A DNA stretch of 64,000 nucleotides from Pseudomonadota bacterium. GTDB lineage: Bacteria > Pseudomonadota > Gammaproteobacteria > Burkholderiales > Sulfuriferulaceae. The position numbers and the translations under genes were made by a program. The stretch is from contig JAJYYK010000006.1 in assembly GCA_021801025.1 (NCBI GenBank), positions 1 through 64,000 on the forward strand, given 5' to 3'. The notes under the pieces were generated by a model. It was not told where the DNA came from. It saw only the letters and a list, made by a program, of their open reading frames with translations, and made no database searches. Shown piece after piece: positions 53,717-64,000 of this stretch (position 1 is the stretch's first letter; each line of letters begins with the position of its first letter).

Positions 53717-54361
53717 ATGAGCTTAGGTCTGTTAGGCCGAAAAATCGGCATGACCCGACTGTTCGCTGAGGATGGTAGTACTATCCCGGTAACCGTGTTG
53801 GATGTATCAAATAACCGAGTAACGCAAATAAAATCTGCAGCAATTGATGGATATAATGCAGTTCAAGTCACTTTCGGGGTGCGTCGTGCATCTCGAGTCA
53901 ATAGTGCTCAAGCTGGACATCTGGCTAAGGCCGGCGTAGAGGCAGGTGAAATTCAAAAAGAGTTTCTGATGTCTGCCGAGTCTCTGGCAGCGTTAAATTC
54001 AGGTTCCGTTATTAGCCCTACCATTTTCGAAGCCGGTCAGTATGTCGATGTTACAGGGACAACTCATGGTAAGGGATTTACCGGTGCGATCAAGCGGCAC
54101 CATTTTTCTTCGAATCGCGCGTCACATGGTAACTCACGTTCGCACAATAGCGCTGGCTCAATTGGTCAGGCACAAGATCCTGGTCGCGTGTTTCCTGGTA
54201 AACGTATGGCCGGACATCTCGGAGCCGTAAAGCGTACAGTGCAAAATCTTCAAGTGGTTCGTGTTGATGTTGAGCGACAATTGGTGCTTGTTCGTGGCGC
54301 TGTGCCAGGATCTAAAGGCGGTCATGTTGTGGTTCGCCCTAGTGTGAAAGCGGGGGCATAA
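53717..54361 (+). CDS. rplC: 50S ribosomal protein L3
   Basis: A 214-residue early-assembly protein near the peptidyl transferase centre. It starts [15 protein letters not shown] and has the extended loop [18 protein letters not shown] with a Gln ([11 protein letters not shown]) at the position methylated by PrmB in E. coli. AAGGA precedes the ATG. Its stop overlaps the rplD start by one base. Confidence 0.98.
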   Translation: MSLGLLGRKIGMTRLFAEDGSTIPVTVLDVSNNRVTQIKSAAIDGYNAVQVTFGVRRASRVNSAQAGHLAKAGVEAGEIQKEFLMSAESLAALNSGSVISPTIFEAGQYVDVTGTTHGKGFTGAIKRHHFSSNRASHGNSRSHNSAGSIGQAQDPGRVFPGKRMAGHLGAVKRTVQNLQVVRVDVERQLVLVRGAVPGSKGGHVVVRPSVKAGA

Positions 54362-54984
54362 TGGAACTGATGATGATTAACGAGCAGGGTGAAAAATCTG
54401 CTCAATTAAGTGTTTCAGACGCGTTGTTTGCTCGCGAATACAATGAACCGCTGGTGCACCAGATTGTAACGGCTTATATGGCCAATGCCCGCAGTGGAAA
54501 TCGCAAGCAAAAAGACCGGGGTGAAGTGAGCCATACTACCGCAAAACCATGGCGGCAAAAAGGTACTGGCCGTGCGCGTTCTGGTATGTCTTCCAGCCCG
54601 ATCTGGCGTGGAGGTGGTCGTATTTTCCCAAACTCACCCGAAGAGAATTTTAGCCAAAAAATTAACCGTAAAATGTACCGTGCGGGCATGGCATCCATAT
54701 TTTCTCGTCTTACCAATGATAACAGGCTTTCGGTCGTTTCATCATTTGCTGTGGATAGCCCGAAAACCAAGCAAGTCATACAAAAACTAAAAGGCTTGGG
54801 TATAGATAATCGCGTTCTGATTATTACCGATGAAATGGATGATAATTTGTGGATGGCCTCACGAAATCTGCATGCTGTTTTGGTTTTGGAGGCGCGTCAG
54901 GTCGATCCGATTAGCTTGATCCGTTATGATCGTGTGGTGATCACTGAGGCTGCCGTGAAGATAGTTGAGGAGATGTTTCAATGA
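54361..54984 (+). CDS. rplD: 50S ribosomal protein L4
   Basis: A 207-residue protein whose long loop lines the exit tunnel: [20 protein letters not shown] near 60-79 is the macrolide-related tip and is unaltered in type. In E. coli L4 also represses the S10 operon. It overlaps rplC by one base and rplW by four. Confidence 0.98.
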   Translation: MELMMINEQGEKSAQLSVSDALFAREYNEPLVHQIVTAYMANARSGNRKQKDRGEVSHTTAKPWRQKGTGRARSGMSSSPIWRGGGRIFPNSPEENFSQKINRKMYRAGMASIFSRLTNDNRLSVVSSFAVDSPKTKQVIQKLKGLGIDNRVLIITDEMDDNLWMASRNLHAVLVLEARQVDPISLIRYDRVVITEAAVKIVEEMFQ

Positions 54985-55298
54985 GTAATCATGCCCATAA
55001 AGATGCGCGTTTGCTGCAAATTATATTGGCTCCTCAGGTGTCTGAAAAGAGCACTTATGTTGCTGATAAATACGAGCAAGTCATATTTAAAGTCGCGCCC
55101 GATGCGACCAAGCCTGAAGTGAAGGCAGCGGTCGAATTATTGTTTAAAGTCAAAGTTGATAAAGTTCAAATCCTGGTTGTTAAAGGTAAGCACAAACGCT
55201 TTGGAAAATTCATGGGGCGTCGTTCTAATTGGAAAAAAGCTTTTGTTTGTCTCCAGCCTGGTCAGGAGATTAACTTTGCTCACGGACATCAGGAGTGA
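54981..55298 (+). CDS. rplW: 50S ribosomal protein L23
   Basis: A 105-residue tunnel-exit protein that docks trigger factor and [22 protein letters not shown] near 15-33 and [18 protein letters not shown] near 71-88 are typical. It overlaps rplD by four bases. Confidence 0.98.
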   Translation: MSNHAHKDARLLQIILAPQVSEKSTYVADKYEQVIFKVAPDATKPEVKAAVELLFKVKVDKVQILVVKGKHKRFGKFMGRRSNWKKAFVCLQPGQEINFAHGHQE

Positions 55299-55301
55299 TA
55301 A

Positions 55302-56129
55302 ATGGCGCTTGTTAAAGTAAAACCAACTTCACCAGGTCGTCGTGCCGTTGTCAAGGTTGTGACGCCAGGTTTGCACAAGGGACGCCCGATAGCGTCTCTG
55401 GTTGAGAAAAAAGTTAAGACAGCTGGTCGTAATCATAATGGGCATATTACCGTTCGTCACATGGGCGGCGGTCATAAGCAGCATCACCGTATTGTTGATT
55501 TCAAGCGTGACAAGGATGGGGTGCCAGCAAAAGTCGAACGGATTGAATACGATCCAAACCGATCCGCTAACCTTGTACTGTTGTGTTATGCCGATGGTGA
55601 GCGCCGTTATATTATTGCGCCCAAAGGGGTTGCTGTCGGCGGACAAATTATGAATGGTTCTGATTCTCCGATTAAGTCGGGCAATGCGCTTCCGCTTCGT
55701 AATATTCCGGTGGGTAGTACGATACACTGTGTTGAAATGTTGCCGGGCAAAGGCGCGCAACTGGCTCGATCAGCGGGTACTTCCGTTCAGTTGTTGGCAC
55801 GAGAAGGCGCTTACGCCCAACTGCGATTAAGGTCTGGTGAAATTCGCAAAGTGCATGTGGACTGTCGCGCTACCATTGGTGAAGTCGGAAATGAAGAACA
55901 TTCATTGCGCTCTTTGGGAAAAGCGGGTGCAACCAGGTGGCGTGGTATTCGTCCGACTGTGCGTGGTGTGGTCATGAACCCTGTTGATCACCCTCACGGT
56001 GGTGGCGAAGGTAAGACTGCTGCGGGTCGTCATCCTGTTAGTCCATGGGGGGTCCCAGCCAAAGGGTTCCGTACTCGCCGCAACAAGCGGACTGATAGCA
56101 TGATTGTGCGTCGTCGCACTCAACGATAA
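55302..56129 (+). CDS. rplB: 50S ribosomal protein L2
   Basis: A 275-residue protein needed for subunit joining and peptidyl transfer. [18 protein letters not shown] near 53-70 and the C-terminal [20 protein letters not shown] near 223-242, with the conserved His, are signatures. Confidence 0.99.
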   Translation: MALVKVKPTSPGRRAVVKVVTPGLHKGRPIASLVEKKVKTAGRNHNGHITVRHMGGGHKQHHRIVDFKRDKDGVPAKVERIEYDPNRSANLVLLCYADGERRYIIAPKGVAVGGQIMNGSDSPIKSGNALPLRNIPVGSTIHCVEMLPGKGAQLARSAGTSVQLLAREGAYAQLRLRSGEIRKVHVDCRATIGEVGNEEHSLRSLGKAGATRWRGIRPTVRGVVMNPVDHPHGGGEGKTAAGRHPVSPWGVPAKGFRTRRNKRTDSMIVRRRTQR

Positions 56130-56139
56130 AGGTTAATTT

Positions 56140-56415
56140 ATGCCACGTTCTATTAGTAAGGGCCCTTTTGTGGATGCCCACTTGCAAAAAAAAGTTGATA
56201 CCGCTCGTGCTACCAGTGACAAGCGACCGATTAAAACTTGGTCGCGCCGTTCAACTGTTTTACCGGATTTCATTGGTATGACGATCGCTGTTCACAATGG
56301 CAAACAACACATCCCTGTGTTTATATCCGAAAATATGGTGGGTCATAAACTGGGTGAATTTTCATTGACTCGTACTTTCAAGGGTCATGCTGCAGACAAG
56401 AAAGCTAAGAAATAG
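56140..56415 (+). CDS. rpsS: 30S ribosomal protein S19
   Basis: A 91-residue 30S-head protein, starting [18 protein letters not shown] and ending in the usual [18 protein letters not shown]. It contacts S13 and the A-site finger. Normal length and position in the S10 operon. Confidence 0.98.
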   Translation: MPRSISKGPFVDAHLQKKVDTARATSDKRPIKTWSRRSTVLPDFIGMTIAVHNGKQHIPVFISENMVGHKLGEFSLTRTFKGHAADKKAKK

Positions 56416-56423
56416 GATATGAC

Positions 56424-56756
56424 ATGAGAGTTTCTGCTGTACTGCGTGGATCACATTTGTCGGCCCAGAAAGGCCGTTTGGTTGCTGACCAGATTCGTGG
56501 ATTGCCTGTCGATAAGGCACTAAATATTTTAAGATTCAGCCCAAAAAAGGCTGCTTTTGTGATTAAGAAGGTGCTTGAATCAGCGATAGCAAATGCTGAG
56601 CATAATGATGGTGCCGATATTGATGACCTAAAAGTGGCTGTGATTACGGTTGATGAAGGCCCGGTGATGAAGCGGTTTATCGCGCGAGCAAAGGGGCGTG
56701 GCAATCGCATTGTTAAGCAAACTTGTCACATTGTTATCACCGTTGGCGATAAATAA
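56424..56756 (+). CDS. rplV: 50S ribosomal protein L22
   Basis: A 110-residue tunnel protein. It starts [20 protein letters not shown] and has the beta-hairpin ending [15 protein letters not shown] that reaches the tunnel constriction. Macrolide-resistance deletions in this hairpin are not present as far as length shows. Confidence 0.98.
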   Translation: MRVSAVLRGSHLSAQKGRLVADQIRGLPVDKALNILRFSPKKAAFVIKKVLESAIANAEHNDGADIDDLKVAVITVDEGPVMKRFIARAKGRGNRIVKQTCHIVITVGDK

Positions 56757-56765
56757 GGAACCAAA

Positions 56766-57479
56766 ATGGGTCAGAAAATACATCCAATAGGACTTAGGCT
56801 TTGCGTAAACCATAATTGGACTTCACGTTGGTACGCAAGCAGTAAGAATTTTGCCGAGAACTTGAATGAAGATATCAGGGTTCGCGAGTTCTTGAAAAAG
56901 AAACTTGCAAACGCTTCTGTCAGTAAAATCATCATTGAGCGCCCTGCGAAAAATGCTCGTATCACAATATATAGCGCGAGACCAGGTATTGTTATTGGTA
57001 AGAAGGGCGAAGATATTGAGGCGCTTAAAACCCAATTACAGAAGATGATGAGCGTTCCCGTTCATGTTTCGATAGAAGAAGTTCGCAAGCCCGAAACTGA
57101 TGCACAATTAATCGCGGCGAATATCGCGGGCCAGCTTGAAAAGCGGATAATGTTTCGTCGCGCAATGAAGCGTGCGATGCAAAATGCGATGCGACTGGGT
57201 GCCCAAGGTATTAAAATTATGAGTTCCGGTCGTTTGAATGGTGCAGAAATCGCACGTACAGAATGGTATCGTGAAGGCCGGGTTCCTTTGCATACTTTGC
57301 GCGCTGACATTGATTATGGTTTTTATGAAGCTAAAACCACTTATGGAATTATTGGGGTAAAGGTTTGGGTCTATAAGGGTGATGTTCTGGGTAAAGGTGA
57401 ATTGCCAGCCCCAATCCATACTGCGGAACCTGAAAAGCGAGTAAAAAAGCCAGGAGTTAAACATGCTGCAGCCAGCTAG
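56766..57479 (+). CDS. rpsC: 30S ribosomal protein S3
   Basis: A 237-residue protein at the mRNA entry site with helicase function. The KH domain has [18 protein letters not shown] near 74-91; [20 protein letters not shown] near 156-175 is the C-terminal signature. Its last 17 bases overlap the rplP start. Confidence 0.98.
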   Translation: MGQKIHPIGLRLCVNHNWTSRWYASSKNFAENLNEDIRVREFLKKKLANASVSKIIIERPAKNARITIYSARPGIVIGKKGEDIEALKTQLQKMMSVPVHVSIEEVRKPETDAQLIAANIAGQLEKRIMFRRAMKRAMQNAMRLGAQGIKIMSSGRLNGAEIARTEWYREGRVPLHTLRADIDYGFYEAKTTYGIIGVKVWVYKGDVLGKGELPAPIHTAEPEKRVKKPGVKHAAAS

Positions 57480-57879
57480 AAGAAAGTATCGGAAAGAACA
57501 AAAAGGTCGAAATACCGGTATTGCAACAAGAGGGAATTTAGTTAGTTTTGGAGAGTTTGGTTTAAAATCAATTGGTCGTGGAAGGTTAACTTCCCGGCAG
57601 ATTGAAGCAGCACGTCGTGCGATGACCCGGCATATTAAACGTGGTGGACGTATCTGGATTAGAATATTTCCAGACAAACCAATTTCACAGAAACCTGCTG
57701 AAGTTCGCATGGGTAATGGTAAGGGTAATCCTGAGTATTACGTTGCAGAAATACAGCCGGGAAAAATGCTGTATGAAATGGACGGCGTTGATGAGGCGAC
57801 AGCACGTGAAGCATTCCGTTTGGCTGCAGCTAAGTTACCGCTTAAGACTACTTTTGTTGTCCGGATGATTGGTGGTTAA
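57463..57879 (+). CDS. rplP: 50S ribosomal protein L16
   Basis: A 138-residue protein at the A site and 5S rRNA. It starts [20 protein letters not shown] and has [20 protein letters not shown] near 57-76. The ATG lies inside the end of rpsC, a usual arrangement, so the two are coupled. Confidence 0.98.
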   Translation: MLQPARRKYRKEQKGRNTGIATRGNLVSFGEFGLKSIGRGRLTSRQIEAARRAMTRHIKRGGRIWIRIFPDKPISQKPAEVRMGNGKGNPEYYVAEIQPGKMLYEMDGVDEATAREAFRLAAAKLPLKTTFVVRMIGG

Positions 57880-57880
57880 T

Positions 57881-58084
57881 ATGACAGTGAATGACATGCG
57901 TGCCCAGTCGGCCGCAGAAGTAAAAAATGAGTTGTTGGTTTTGTTACGCACCCAATTTAATTTGCGTATGCAAATATCTACACAGCAAAATAACAATACG
58001 AGTGAGCTGGGCAAAGTGAAAAAAAATATTGCTCGCGCTCATACGGTTTTACGAGAAATGCAGATGAAGGTGGTAGGTAAATGA
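57881..58084 (+). CDS. rpmC: 50S ribosomal protein L29
   Basis: A 67-residue two-helix protein at the tunnel exit. It reads [20 protein letters not shown] and [20 protein letters not shown] with [10 protein letters not shown] near the end. The ATG at 57881 begins one base after the rplP stop and gives the family length. Confidence 0.97.
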   Translation: MTVNDMRAQSAAEVKNELLVLLRTQFNLRMQISTQQNNNTSELGKVKKNIARAHTVLREMQMKVVGK

Positions 58085-58350
58085 CAGCTATGGAAAACAA
58101 GCTTGTTCGTAATCTTACGGGGCGTGTAGTCAGTAATAAGATGGATAAAACTGTCACTGTATTGGTCGAACGAAAAGTAAAACATCCGGTAATCGGTAAG
58201 GTGATTCGTCGCACAAAAAAATATCATGCACATGATGAAAATAATGCGTATTCCGAAGGTGATGTCGTCGTTATTGAAGAGTGTCGTCCACTTTCCAAAA
58301 CAAAAGCATGGCGTGTTACTGAAGTGCTTAGTAAAGGCCGTGTTGAATAA
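58081..58350 (+). CDS. rpsQ: 30S ribosomal protein S17
   Basis: An 89-residue OB-fold primary 16S rRNA binding protein. [20 protein letters not shown] and [19 protein letters not shown] are typical. It overlaps rpmC by four bases and is the last S10-operon gene before the spc promoter. Confidence 0.98.
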   Translation: MTAMENKLVRNLTGRVVSNKMDKTVTVLVERKVKHPVIGKVIRRTKKYHAHDENNAYSEGDVVVIEECRPLSKTKAWRVTEVLSKGRVE

Positions 58351-58385
58351 GTACTCGTGTTCATTGATGTTTGTGCTGATTAATC

Positions 58386-58414
58386 TTGCATAAACATTAA
58401 GTTCGGGTTATAAT
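58386..58414 (+). promoter_or_regulatory. Promoter of the spc operon
   Basis: TTGCAT at 58386-58391, exactly 17 bases, TATAAT at 58409-58414, in the 165-base gap between rpsQ and rplN. Start would be near 58421. Confidence 0.8.
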
Positions 58415-58425
58415 CTTTTTTTCAC

Positions 58426-58441
58426 TTGCCGCTTGCGGCAA
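58426..58441 (+). other. Stem-loop at the 5' end of the spc mRNA
   Basis: TTGCCG-CTTG-CGGCAA forms a 6-bp stem with a tetraloop about 5 bases after the predicted start site, followed by TCTTTCCC. It could stabilise the spc mRNA, or serve as a weak terminator for S10-operon transcripts. Confidence 0.5.
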
Positions 58442-58515
58442 TCTTTCCCGTACGGGTCCAAAACTGGCTGTTCAGACAGGTCAAGCCTTGATGACGGGTT
58501 AAGTTGGAGATTTAA

Positions 58516-58884
58516 ATGATACAAATGCAATCAAAATTAGATGTTGCCGATAACACTGGTGCTCGTTCAGTGATGTGTATCAAGGTGCTTGGCGGATCTA
58601 AACGTCGTTATGCAGGTATAGGCGACATCATTAAAGTCACCATCAAAGATGCGGCCCCGCGCGGTCGTGTTAAAAAAGGCGATGTGTACAATGCTGTGGT
58701 CGTCAGGACTGCAAAGGGAGTTCGTCGTGCTGACGGGTCGCTTGTGAAGTTTGATGGCAACGCTGCTGTTCTGCTTAATAATAAGTTGGAGCCCATCGGT
58801 ACCAGGATTTTTGGACCGGTGACGCGCGAATTGCGTACAGAACGTTTTATGAAAATTGTTTCGTTGGCGCCAGAAGTGCTTTGA
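58516..58884 (+). CDS. rplN: 50S ribosomal protein L14
   Basis: A 122-residue protein of the subunit interface that binds RsfS. It starts [20 protein letters not shown] and has [20 protein letters not shown] near 90-109. GGAG precedes the ATG. First gene of the spc operon. Confidence 0.99.
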   Translation: MIQMQSKLDVADNTGARSVMCIKVLGGSKRRYAGIGDIIKVTIKDAAPRGRVKKGDVYNAVVVRTAKGVRRADGSLVKFDGNAAVLLNNKLEPIGTRIFGPVTRELRTERFMKIVSLAPEVL

Positions 58885-58893
58885 GAGGTTGAT

Positions 58894-59211
58894 ATGAACA
58901 AAATACGTAAAGGCGACAGTATCGTCGTTAGAACTGGTAAAGACAAAGGCAAACGCGGTACAGTAGTCGAAGTTCAAAAAGGTAATCTTGTACTGGTTGA
59001 GGGTGTTAACCTGGTCAAAAAACATGTTAAGCCTAATCCTGCAAAGGGTGAGGCGGGTGGGATTGTGCCAACAGCACTTCCGATTCAAGTGTCTAATATA
59101 GGGTTGTTTAATGCACAAACCGGCCGTGCTGATCGGGTTGGTTTAAAGTTGTTGGAAGATGGACGTAAGGTTCGTTTTTTCAAATCGACCAACGAATTGG
59201 TTGATGCTTGA
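58894..59211 (+). CDS. rplX: 50S ribosomal protein L24
   Basis: A 105-residue assembly initiator with a KOW domain: [20 protein letters not shown] (2-21), then [20 protein letters not shown] near 48-67. AGAGG precedes the ATG. Confidence 0.98.
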   Translation: MNKIRKGDSIVVRTGKDKGKRGTVVEVQKGNLVLVEGVNLVKKHVKPNPAKGEAGGIVPTALPIQVSNIGLFNAQTGRADRVGLKLLEDGRKVRFFKSTNELVDA

Positions 59212-59220
59212 GGGGTTTTT

Positions 59221-59760
59221 ATGGCGCGCTTACATAAGTTTTATACTGATACGGTAATACCCGGGTTAATGTCGCAATTTGGCTACAAGTCCATCATGGA
59301 AGTTCCTGCTATTGAAAAAATCACACTGAATATGGGTGTGGGAGAAGCAGTTGCTGACAAAAAAGTGATGGAATTCGCTGTGGGTGATCTGCAGAAAATT
59401 TCAGGTCAAAAAGTGATTGTTACCAAATCGAAAAAATCAATTGCAGGTTTTAAAATCCGTGATGATTACCCGGTTGGTTGTATGACTACTTTACGGCGTG
59501 ACCGTATGTATGAGTTTCTTGATCGCCTGGTTACGATAGCTATTCCACGTATTCGTGATTTTCGCGGCCTGTCTGCAAAATCATTTGATGGGCGTGGTAA
59601 CTTTAACATGGGCGTTCGGGAACAAATTATTTTTCCTGAAATTGAGTATGACAAAATTGATACTTTGCGTGGAATGAATATTACGATTACCACCACGGCA
59701 AAGACGGATACAGAAGCGCGTGCTTTGCTTGCGGCATTCCGCTTTCCTTTTAAAAGTTGA
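59221..59760 (+). CDS. rplE: 50S ribosomal protein L5
   Basis: A 179-residue 5S rRNA binding protein. [20 protein letters not shown] near 29-48 and the C-terminal [20 protein letters not shown] are typical. In E. coli the S8 repressor binds near this gene's start. Confidence 0.98.
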   Translation: MARLHKFYTDTVIPGLMSQFGYKSIMEVPAIEKITLNMGVGEAVADKKVMEFAVGDLQKISGQKVIVTKSKKSIAGFKIRDDYPVGCMTTLRRDRMYEFLDRLVTIAIPRIRDFRGLSAKSFDGRGNFNMGVREQIIFPEIEYDKIDTLRGMNITITTTAKTDTEARALLAAFRFPFKS

Positions 59761-59766
59761 GACAAA

Positions 59767-60072
59767 ATGGCCAAACTTTCAATCATTAATCGTGATAAAA
59801 AACGTCGGGTTTTGGTAAAGAAATTTGCCGCAAAGCGTGCGGAGTTGATGGCTTCGATTGCGAATACCCAGCTTTCTGATGAGCAGCGTTTGGAGGCACG
59901 AGCTGCACTTCAGTTGTTACCGCGTAATTCCAGTCCGGTGCGGCTGAGAAATCGCTGTGCAATAACTGGGCGTCCGCGTGGTGTCTTTAAGAAATTCGGG
60001 TTGGGTCGCATCAAGTTGCGTGAATATGCGATGCGTGGCGAAGTGCCTGGTATGGTTAAGGCAAGCTGGTAA
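59767..60072 (+). CDS. rpsN: 30S ribosomal protein S14
   Basis: A 101-residue S14 of the long, zinc-free type: it lacks the CxxC pairs of the short form and reads [20 protein letters not shown] near 59-78. Located in the 30S head near the A site. Confidence 0.98.
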   Translation: MAKLSIINRDKKRRVLVKKFAAKRAELMASIANTQLSDEQRLEARAALQLLPRNSSPVRLRNRCAITGRPRGVFKKFGLGRIKLREYAMRGEVPGMVKASW

Positions 60073-60086
60073 GCGGGGAGAATTGA

Positions 60087-60482
60087 ATGAGTATGAGTGA
60101 TCCAATTGCGGATATGTTAACGCGTATTCGTAATGCCCAAAGTGTTGAAAAAACAACTGTTTCTATGCCTAATTCAAAAGTTAAAGTTGCGATTGCAGCT
60201 GTTTTGAAAGATGAAGGGTATATTGAGGATTTTGCTGTGCATACAAATGGGGCGATGCAAGAGCTGCGTATTGTCTTAAAGTATTATGCAGGCCGCCCTG
60301 TTATTGAAAAGATTGATCGCGTCAGCCGACCCGGCTTGCGTATATACCGTGGCAGTGACAATTTGCCCAAGGTGATGGCTGGTTTGGGCGTTGCTATTGT
60401 ATCGACATCAAGCGGTGTGATGACGGATCGACGAGCGCGCGCCATGGGTATTGGTGGCGAAGTGCTGTGTGTCGTGGCTTAA
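60087..60482 (+). CDS. rpsH: 30S ribosomal protein S8
   Basis: A 131-residue primary 16S rRNA binding protein; [19 protein letters not shown] near the start and [20 protein letters not shown] near the end. In E. coli S8 represses the spc operon. Confidence 0.98.
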   Translation: MSMSDPIADMLTRIRNAQSVEKTTVSMPNSKVKVAIAAVLKDEGYIEDFAVHTNGAMQELRIVLKYYAGRPVIEKIDRVSRPGLRIYRGSDNLPKVMAGLGVAIVSTSSGVMTDRRARAMGIGGEVLCVVA

Positions 60483-60493
60483 GGAGATAAATC

Positions 60494-61027
60494 GTGTCAC
60501 GTGTCGCAAAAAATCCAGTTAAAGTTCCAGTGGGCGTAGAAGTGTTAATTCATGCTCACGCTATTGAAGTCAAAGGCCCTTTGGGGACCTTGTCACAAAC
60601 AAACAGTTCTGTGGTTGATGTGGTTCAAGAGGGTGATGAGTTGCGTTTTACACCCGTTGATGATTCGATCAAAGCCAATGCAATGTCAGGCACTATGCGT
60701 GCTTTACTTGCCAATATGGTTCAAGGCGTCAGTCAGGGGTTTCAAAAGAAACTTCTTTTGGTTGGCGTTGGATACAGAGCGCAAGCTGCTGGCGATGTAC
60801 TGAATCTGACTCTGGGTTTTTCTCATCCGGTTGTACATAAAATGCCTGATGGCATTTTGGTGGAAACACCCACTCAAACCGAGATTGTGATCAAAGGTAC
60901 TGATCGTCAGAAGGTCGGTCAAGTTGCAGCTGATGTTCGAGCTTATCGACGTCCTGAACCCTACAAAGGGAAGGGCGTTCGCTACGCTGGTGAAGTTGTG
61001 TTAATCAAAGAAACCAAGAAGAAATAA
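60494..61027 (+). CDS. rplF: 50S ribosomal protein L6
   Basis: A 177-residue protein next to the sarcin-ricin loop with two similar domains. It starts [34 protein letters not shown] near 151-168 is the C-terminal signature. The start codon is GTG with AGGAG upstream. Confidence 0.98.
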   Translation: MSRVAKNPVKVPVGVEVLIHAHAIEVKGPLGTLSQTNSSVVDVVQEGDELRFTPVDDSIKANAMSGTMRALLANMVQGVSQGFQKKLLLVGVGYRAQAAGDVLNLTLGFSHPVVHKMPDGILVETPTQTEIVIKGTDRQKVGQVAADVRAYRRPEPYKGKGVRYAGEVVLIKETKKK

Positions 61028-61040
61028 TTAGGAAGTTATT

Positions 61041-61394
61041 ATGGACAAAAATACAACGCGTCTGCGCCGGGCACGTAAAACTCGTGCTCGTATTGCTGAA
61101 CAAAGGATGAACCGACTGGTTGTCTTTCGTTCTAATTGTCATATCTATGCTCAAATTATTGATCCGAGTGGTGGCGTGATTTTGACAAGTGCATCATCTG
61201 TTGAAAGTGAAGTGCGTTCAGCGATTCCTCACGGTGGAAATATTGGTGCAGCCATCGTCGTCGGCAAGCGTATTGCTGATAAGGCAAAGTTGCTGGGTGT
61301 GGAAAAGGTTGCTTTTGACCGGTCCGGGTTCCACTATCATGGCCGTGTGAAAGCATTGGCTGATGCTGCGCGCGAAAACGGTTTGAATTTTTAA
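61041..61394 (+). CDS. rplR: 50S ribosomal protein L18
   Basis: A 117-residue 5S rRNA binding protein. [20 protein letters not shown] near 9-28 and the C-terminal [20 protein letters not shown] are typical. Confidence 0.98.
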   Translation: MDKNTTRLRRARKTRARIAEQRMNRLVVFRSNCHIYAQIIDPSGGVILTSASSVESEVRSAIPHGGNIGAAIVVGKRIADKAKLLGVEKVAFDRSGFHYHGRVKALADAARENGLNF

Positions 61395-61404
61395 AGAGGT
61401 TGAC

Positions 61405-61917
61405 ATGGCTAAAGTTGAATCTAATCAACAGGAAAGTGCAGACGGATTGCGTGAAAAAATGATCGCAGTCAACCGTGTCACGAAGGTTGTGAAGGGTGGT
61501 CGTATTTTAGGGTTTGCTGCTTTGACCGTTGTAGGCGACGGTGATGGAAGTATCGGCATGGGTAAGGGAAAATCGAGAGAAGTTCCTGTTGCCGTTCAAA
61601 AAGCCATGGATGAAGCTCGACGTAAAATGCATAAGGTTAACTTGAAAAATGGCACCTTGCATCACGCTGTCATTGGTCGTCATGGCGCTGCAATGGTGTA
61701 CATGCAGCCTGCATCCGAAGGTACCGGAATTATTGCGGGCGGTCCAATGCGTGCGGTTTTTGAAGTAATGGGTGTGCACAATATCCTGGCTAAGTGTATC
61801 GGTTCTGCCAATCCTTATAATGTGGTGCGTGCAACGATTGATGGTTTGTTGAAAGTTAACACCCCCTATGAAATCGCCGCAAAGCGCGGAAAGACAATTG
61901 CTGAGATTATGGAGTGA
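61405..61917 (+). CDS. rpsE: 30S ribosomal protein S5
   Basis: A 170-residue protein affecting decoding fidelity and mRNA unwinding. The double-stranded RNA-binding fold holds [20 protein letters not shown] near 23-42; the spectinomycin loop (VKGGR) is intact. Its stop overlaps the rpmD region. Confidence 0.98.
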   Translation: MAKVESNQQESADGLREKMIAVNRVTKVVKGGRILGFAALTVVGDGDGSIGMGKGKSREVPVAVQKAMDEARRKMHKVNLKNGTLHHAVIGRHGAAMVYMQPASEGTGIIAGGPMRAVFEVMGVHNILAKCIGSANPYNVVRATIDGLLKVNTPYEIAAKRGKTIAEIME

Positions 61918-61919
61918 TG

Positions 61920-62105
61920 ATGAGCCATGCTAAAACCGTCAAATTGACGCTTGTTAAGAGTTTAATAGGTGCTAAACGTGCTCATCGTGCTTGCGTGCAT
62001 GGTCTTGGTTTGCGTCGTATTAATCAAACAGTTGAGGTATTAGACACGCCATCTAACCGTGGTATGGTAAACAAAGTCTCTTATCTTCTCAAATGTGAGG
62101 CATAA
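61920..62105 (+). CDS. rpmD: 50S ribosomal protein L30
   Basis: A 61-residue protein: [20 protein letters not shown] then [20 protein letters not shown]. The ATG at 61920 has GGAG 5 bases upstream; the ATG at 61917 overlapping the rpsE stop is an alternative. Typical of proteobacteria. Confidence 0.97.
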   Translation: MSHAKTVKLTLVKSLIGAKRAHRACVHGLGLRRINQTVEVLDTPSNRGMVNKVSYLLKCEA

Positions 62106-62540
62106 ATGAAACTCAATGATTTAAATCCCGCTCCAGGCAGTAACAAAGCTTCACGTCGAGTGGGTCGTGGTATTGGTAGTGGCTTGGGTAAAACATGTGG
62201 CCGTGGTCACAAAGGTCAAAAATCGCGCGCAGGTGGATTTCATAAGGTGGGTTTTGAAGGTGGTCAAATGCCGCTTCAACGCCGACTTCCTAAACGCGGT
62301 TTTGTCTCTATGACTGCTGGTCATACTGTAGAAGTTTTGCTTTCTGCTTTGAACAAATTGCCAATTTCTGAAATTGACTTGCAGGTATTGAAGCTTTCTG
62401 GCCTTGTGCCGATTAAGGCGCGTTCTGCTAAAGTCGTGTTGAATGGTGAAATATCTAAAGCCATTTCATTGCGCGGAATATCGGCGACTAAAGGTGCGCG
62501 TGCAGCGATTGAATTGGCTGGCGGAAGTTGTCTGGAATAA
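62106..62540 (+). CDS. rplO: 50S ribosomal protein L15
   Basis: A 144-residue late-assembly protein. The Gly-rich N-terminal arm reads [20 protein letters not shown] near 17-36. The ATG directly follows the rpmD stop. Confidence 0.98.
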   Translation: MKLNDLNPAPGSNKASRRVGRGIGSGLGKTCGRGHKGQKSRAGGFHKVGFEGGQMPLQRRLPKRGFVSMTAGHTVEVLLSALNKLPISEIDLQVLKLSGLVPIKARSAKVVLNGEISKAISLRGISATKGARAAIELAGGSCLE

Positions 62541-62542
62541 GA

Positions 62543-63868
62543 TTGGCTACCGATAATCAAATTTTGGGTGGGGCAGGGAAATACGGCGACTTAAAAAAAC
62601 GCTTAATGTTCCTTTTGGGTGCATTGGTGGTGTATCGTATCGGTGCTCATATTCCTGTGCCAGGGATTGACCCTGTTGCATTGGCACATTTGTTTCGTAC
62701 CCAACAGAATGGAATTTTGGGTATGTTCAATATGTTTTCCGGCGGCGCATTGTCCCGATTTACAGTTTTTGCGCTAGGAATTATGCCCTATATTTCGTCA
62801 TCGATTATTATGCAATTGCTGACTGTATTATCGCCTCATCTTGAAGCGCTTAAGAAAGAGGGAGATTCGGGTCGAAAAAAAATCACCCAGTACACACGTT
62901 ATGCAACGGTGGTGCTGGCGTTATTTCAAGGTTTTGGTATTGCTCTGGCACTTGAATCGCAAGCGGGCTTGGTGATTGACCCTGGTTTTGCTTTTCGTAT
63001 GACAACTGTTGTAACTCTGGTCGCTGGCACCATGTTTTTGATGTGGTTGGGTGAGCAAATTACCGAGCGTGGTTTAGGTAATGGCATCTCAATGATTATC
63101 TTTTCGGGTATTGTTGCTGGGTTGCCGCATGCGATAGGTGGAACTCTGGAGTTAACGTCTACTGGCGCGTTTTCAATTCCTGTGGTGATGCTGTTATTTG
63201 CGGTGGTAGTGCTGGTAACAGGTTTGGTTGTTTTTGTAGAACGTGGACAGAGAAAAATACCTGTCAATTATGCAAAGCGACAAGTCGGAAATAAAATGTA
63301 TGGCGGGCAGAGTTCTTATTTACCGCTGAAGCTGAATGTTTCAGGTGTGATTCCTCCGATTTTCGCGTCAAGTATTATTTTGTTTCCTGCGACTTTGGCG
63401 GGTTGGTTCGGTAGCTATCCAGGCATGTCCTGGTTAAAAGATATTTCTGGGGCTTTGTCACCGGGCCAACCAATTTACGTGTTACTGTATGCGACCGCAA
63501 TTATTGTGTTTACCTTTGTTTATATGGCATTGGTTTTTAACCCGAAAGAGACTGCGGACAATTTGAAGAAAAGTGGTGCTTTTGTACCTGGTATTCGTCC
63601 CGGTGACCAAACAGCACGTTATATCGATAAAATATTAACTCGTTTAACGATGATCGGTGCAATTTATATTACATTGGTTTGCTTGGTGCCGGAATTTTTG
63701 ATTGTAAAATTTAACGCGCCATTTTATTTTGGCGGTACTTCACTGCTGATTATTGTGGTGGTGACAATGGATTTTATTTCTCAGGTGCAGGCTTACTTAA
63801 TGACCCATCAGTATGAAGGCTTGCTAAAAAAAGCAAATTTTAAATCAAATGCTTATGGATCTCGTTAA
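62543..63868 (+). CDS. secY: Preprotein translocase subunit SecY
   Basis: A 441-residue ten-helix channel protein of the Sec translocon. It reads [20 protein letters not shown] at the start of helix 1, the plug region [14 protein letters not shown], and the cytoplasmic loops [17 protein letters not shown] and [15 protein letters not shown] that bind SecA and ribosomes. I chose the TTG at 62543 because it gives the family N-terminus two bases after the rplO stop; a TTG at 62528 is possible. Confidence 0.97.
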   Translation: MATDNQILGGAGKYGDLKKRLMFLLGALVVYRIGAHIPVPGIDPVALAHLFRTQQNGILGMFNMFSGGALSRFTVFALGIMPYISSSIIMQLLTVLSPHLEALKKEGDSGRKKITQYTRYATVVLALFQGFGIALALESQAGLVIDPGFAFRMTTVVTLVAGTMFLMWLGEQITERGLGNGISMIIFSGIVAGLPHAIGGTLELTSTGAFSIPVVMLLFAVVVLVTGLVVFVERGQRKIPVNYAKRQVGNKMYGGQSSYLPLKLNVSGVIPPIFASSIILFPATLAGWFGSYPGMSWLKDISGALSPGQPIYVLLYATAIIVFTFVYMALVFNPKETADNLKKSGAFVPGIRPGDQTARYIDKILTRLTMIGAIYITLVCLVPEFLIVKFNAPFYFGGTSLLIIVVVTMDFISQVQAYLMTHQYEGLLKKANFKSNAYGSR

Positions 63869-63888
63869 GCGATGGAAGGTTAAGCAGT

Positions 63889-64000
63889 ATGTCTAAAGAA
63901 GACATCATCCAGATGCAGGGCGAAATTCTGGAAACGTTACCGAATGCCATGTTTCGTGTGAAATTAGAAAATGGTCATGTTGTTTTGGGACATATTTCAG
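63889..64000 (+). CDS. infA: Translation initiation factor IF-1 (partial)
   Basis: The first 37 codons of IF-1 run off the window edge: [20 protein letters not shown], then [17 protein letters not shown]. This is the N-terminal half of the OB fold that blocks the A site during initiation. GGAAGG precedes the ATG. The place after secY is usual. Confidence 0.97.
   Translation, partial: MSKEDIIQMQGEILETLPNAMFRVKLENGHVVLGHIS

Overview
The window looks like a piece of a betaproteobacterial chromosome. The gene order xseB-ispA-dxs, a tRNA-Tyr/Gly/Thr-tuf unit, and the run secE-nusG-rplKAJL-rpoBC-rpsLG-fusA-tuf followed by the S10 and spc clusters are all typical of that class. An affiliation near Nitrosomonadales is a guess from gene order and protein character only.

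The left edge (1-2704) is accessory DNA. It starts with the tail of an IS66-family insertion sequence (C-terminal transposase codons and right inverted repeat) that ends 33 bp before a 19-repeat CRISPR array with type I-F-like repeats. No cas gene lies in the window. Next come a yefM-yoeB toxin-antitoxin pair with a TGTACA-type operator and an AlpA/excisionase-like regulator. The region ends in a 3' half of tRNA-Asn, which reads as the attachment scar of an integrated island, followed by the original tRNA terminator. A short strip (2705-3843) then carries one orphan protein with a partial J-domain.

From tRNA-Lys onward the window is ordinary chromosome. The left-pointing block folE2/glutamine amidotransferase and xseB-ispA-dxs supplies folate or queuosine precursors and isoprenoids. 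A Rieske oxygenase and a PilZ protein point right. Left-pointing genes then cover nucleoside salvage (methylthioinosine phosphorylase plus hpt) and RNA maintenance (rlmB, rnr), followed by an ETHE1-like persulfide dioxygenase, a YceI protein, an orphan receiver-TPR/histidine-kinase pair, a HI0933-type flavoprotein and an ABC-F ATPase. From 24.4 kb right-pointing genes dominate: cca, gmhB-plsC, ygjP, a TPR protein-lolB-ispE, tRNA-Gln, prs-rplY-pth-ychF.

From 34.7 kb to the right edge lies the translation and transcription super-cluster: tRNA-Tyr/Gly/Thr-tuf, tRNA-Trp-secE-nusG, rplKAJL-rpoBC, rpsL-rpsG-fusA-tuf, the S10 operon (rpsJ to rpsQ) and the spc operon (rplN to secY and the start of infA). 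Near-consensus sigma70 promoters are visible for the tRNA-tuf, str, S10 and spc units and for several tRNAs. At four of these promoters the TTGACG -35 box is built over the TGA stop codon of the preceding gene. At the rpoC-rpsL junction the promoter also overlaps an apparent rpoC terminator.

No clearly new multi-gene system is visible. The most unusual items are the IS66/CRISPR junction with a duplicated spacer, the tRNA-Asn att scar, the orphan J-domain protein, the IspE insertion, and the compact promoter-on-stop-codon architecture.
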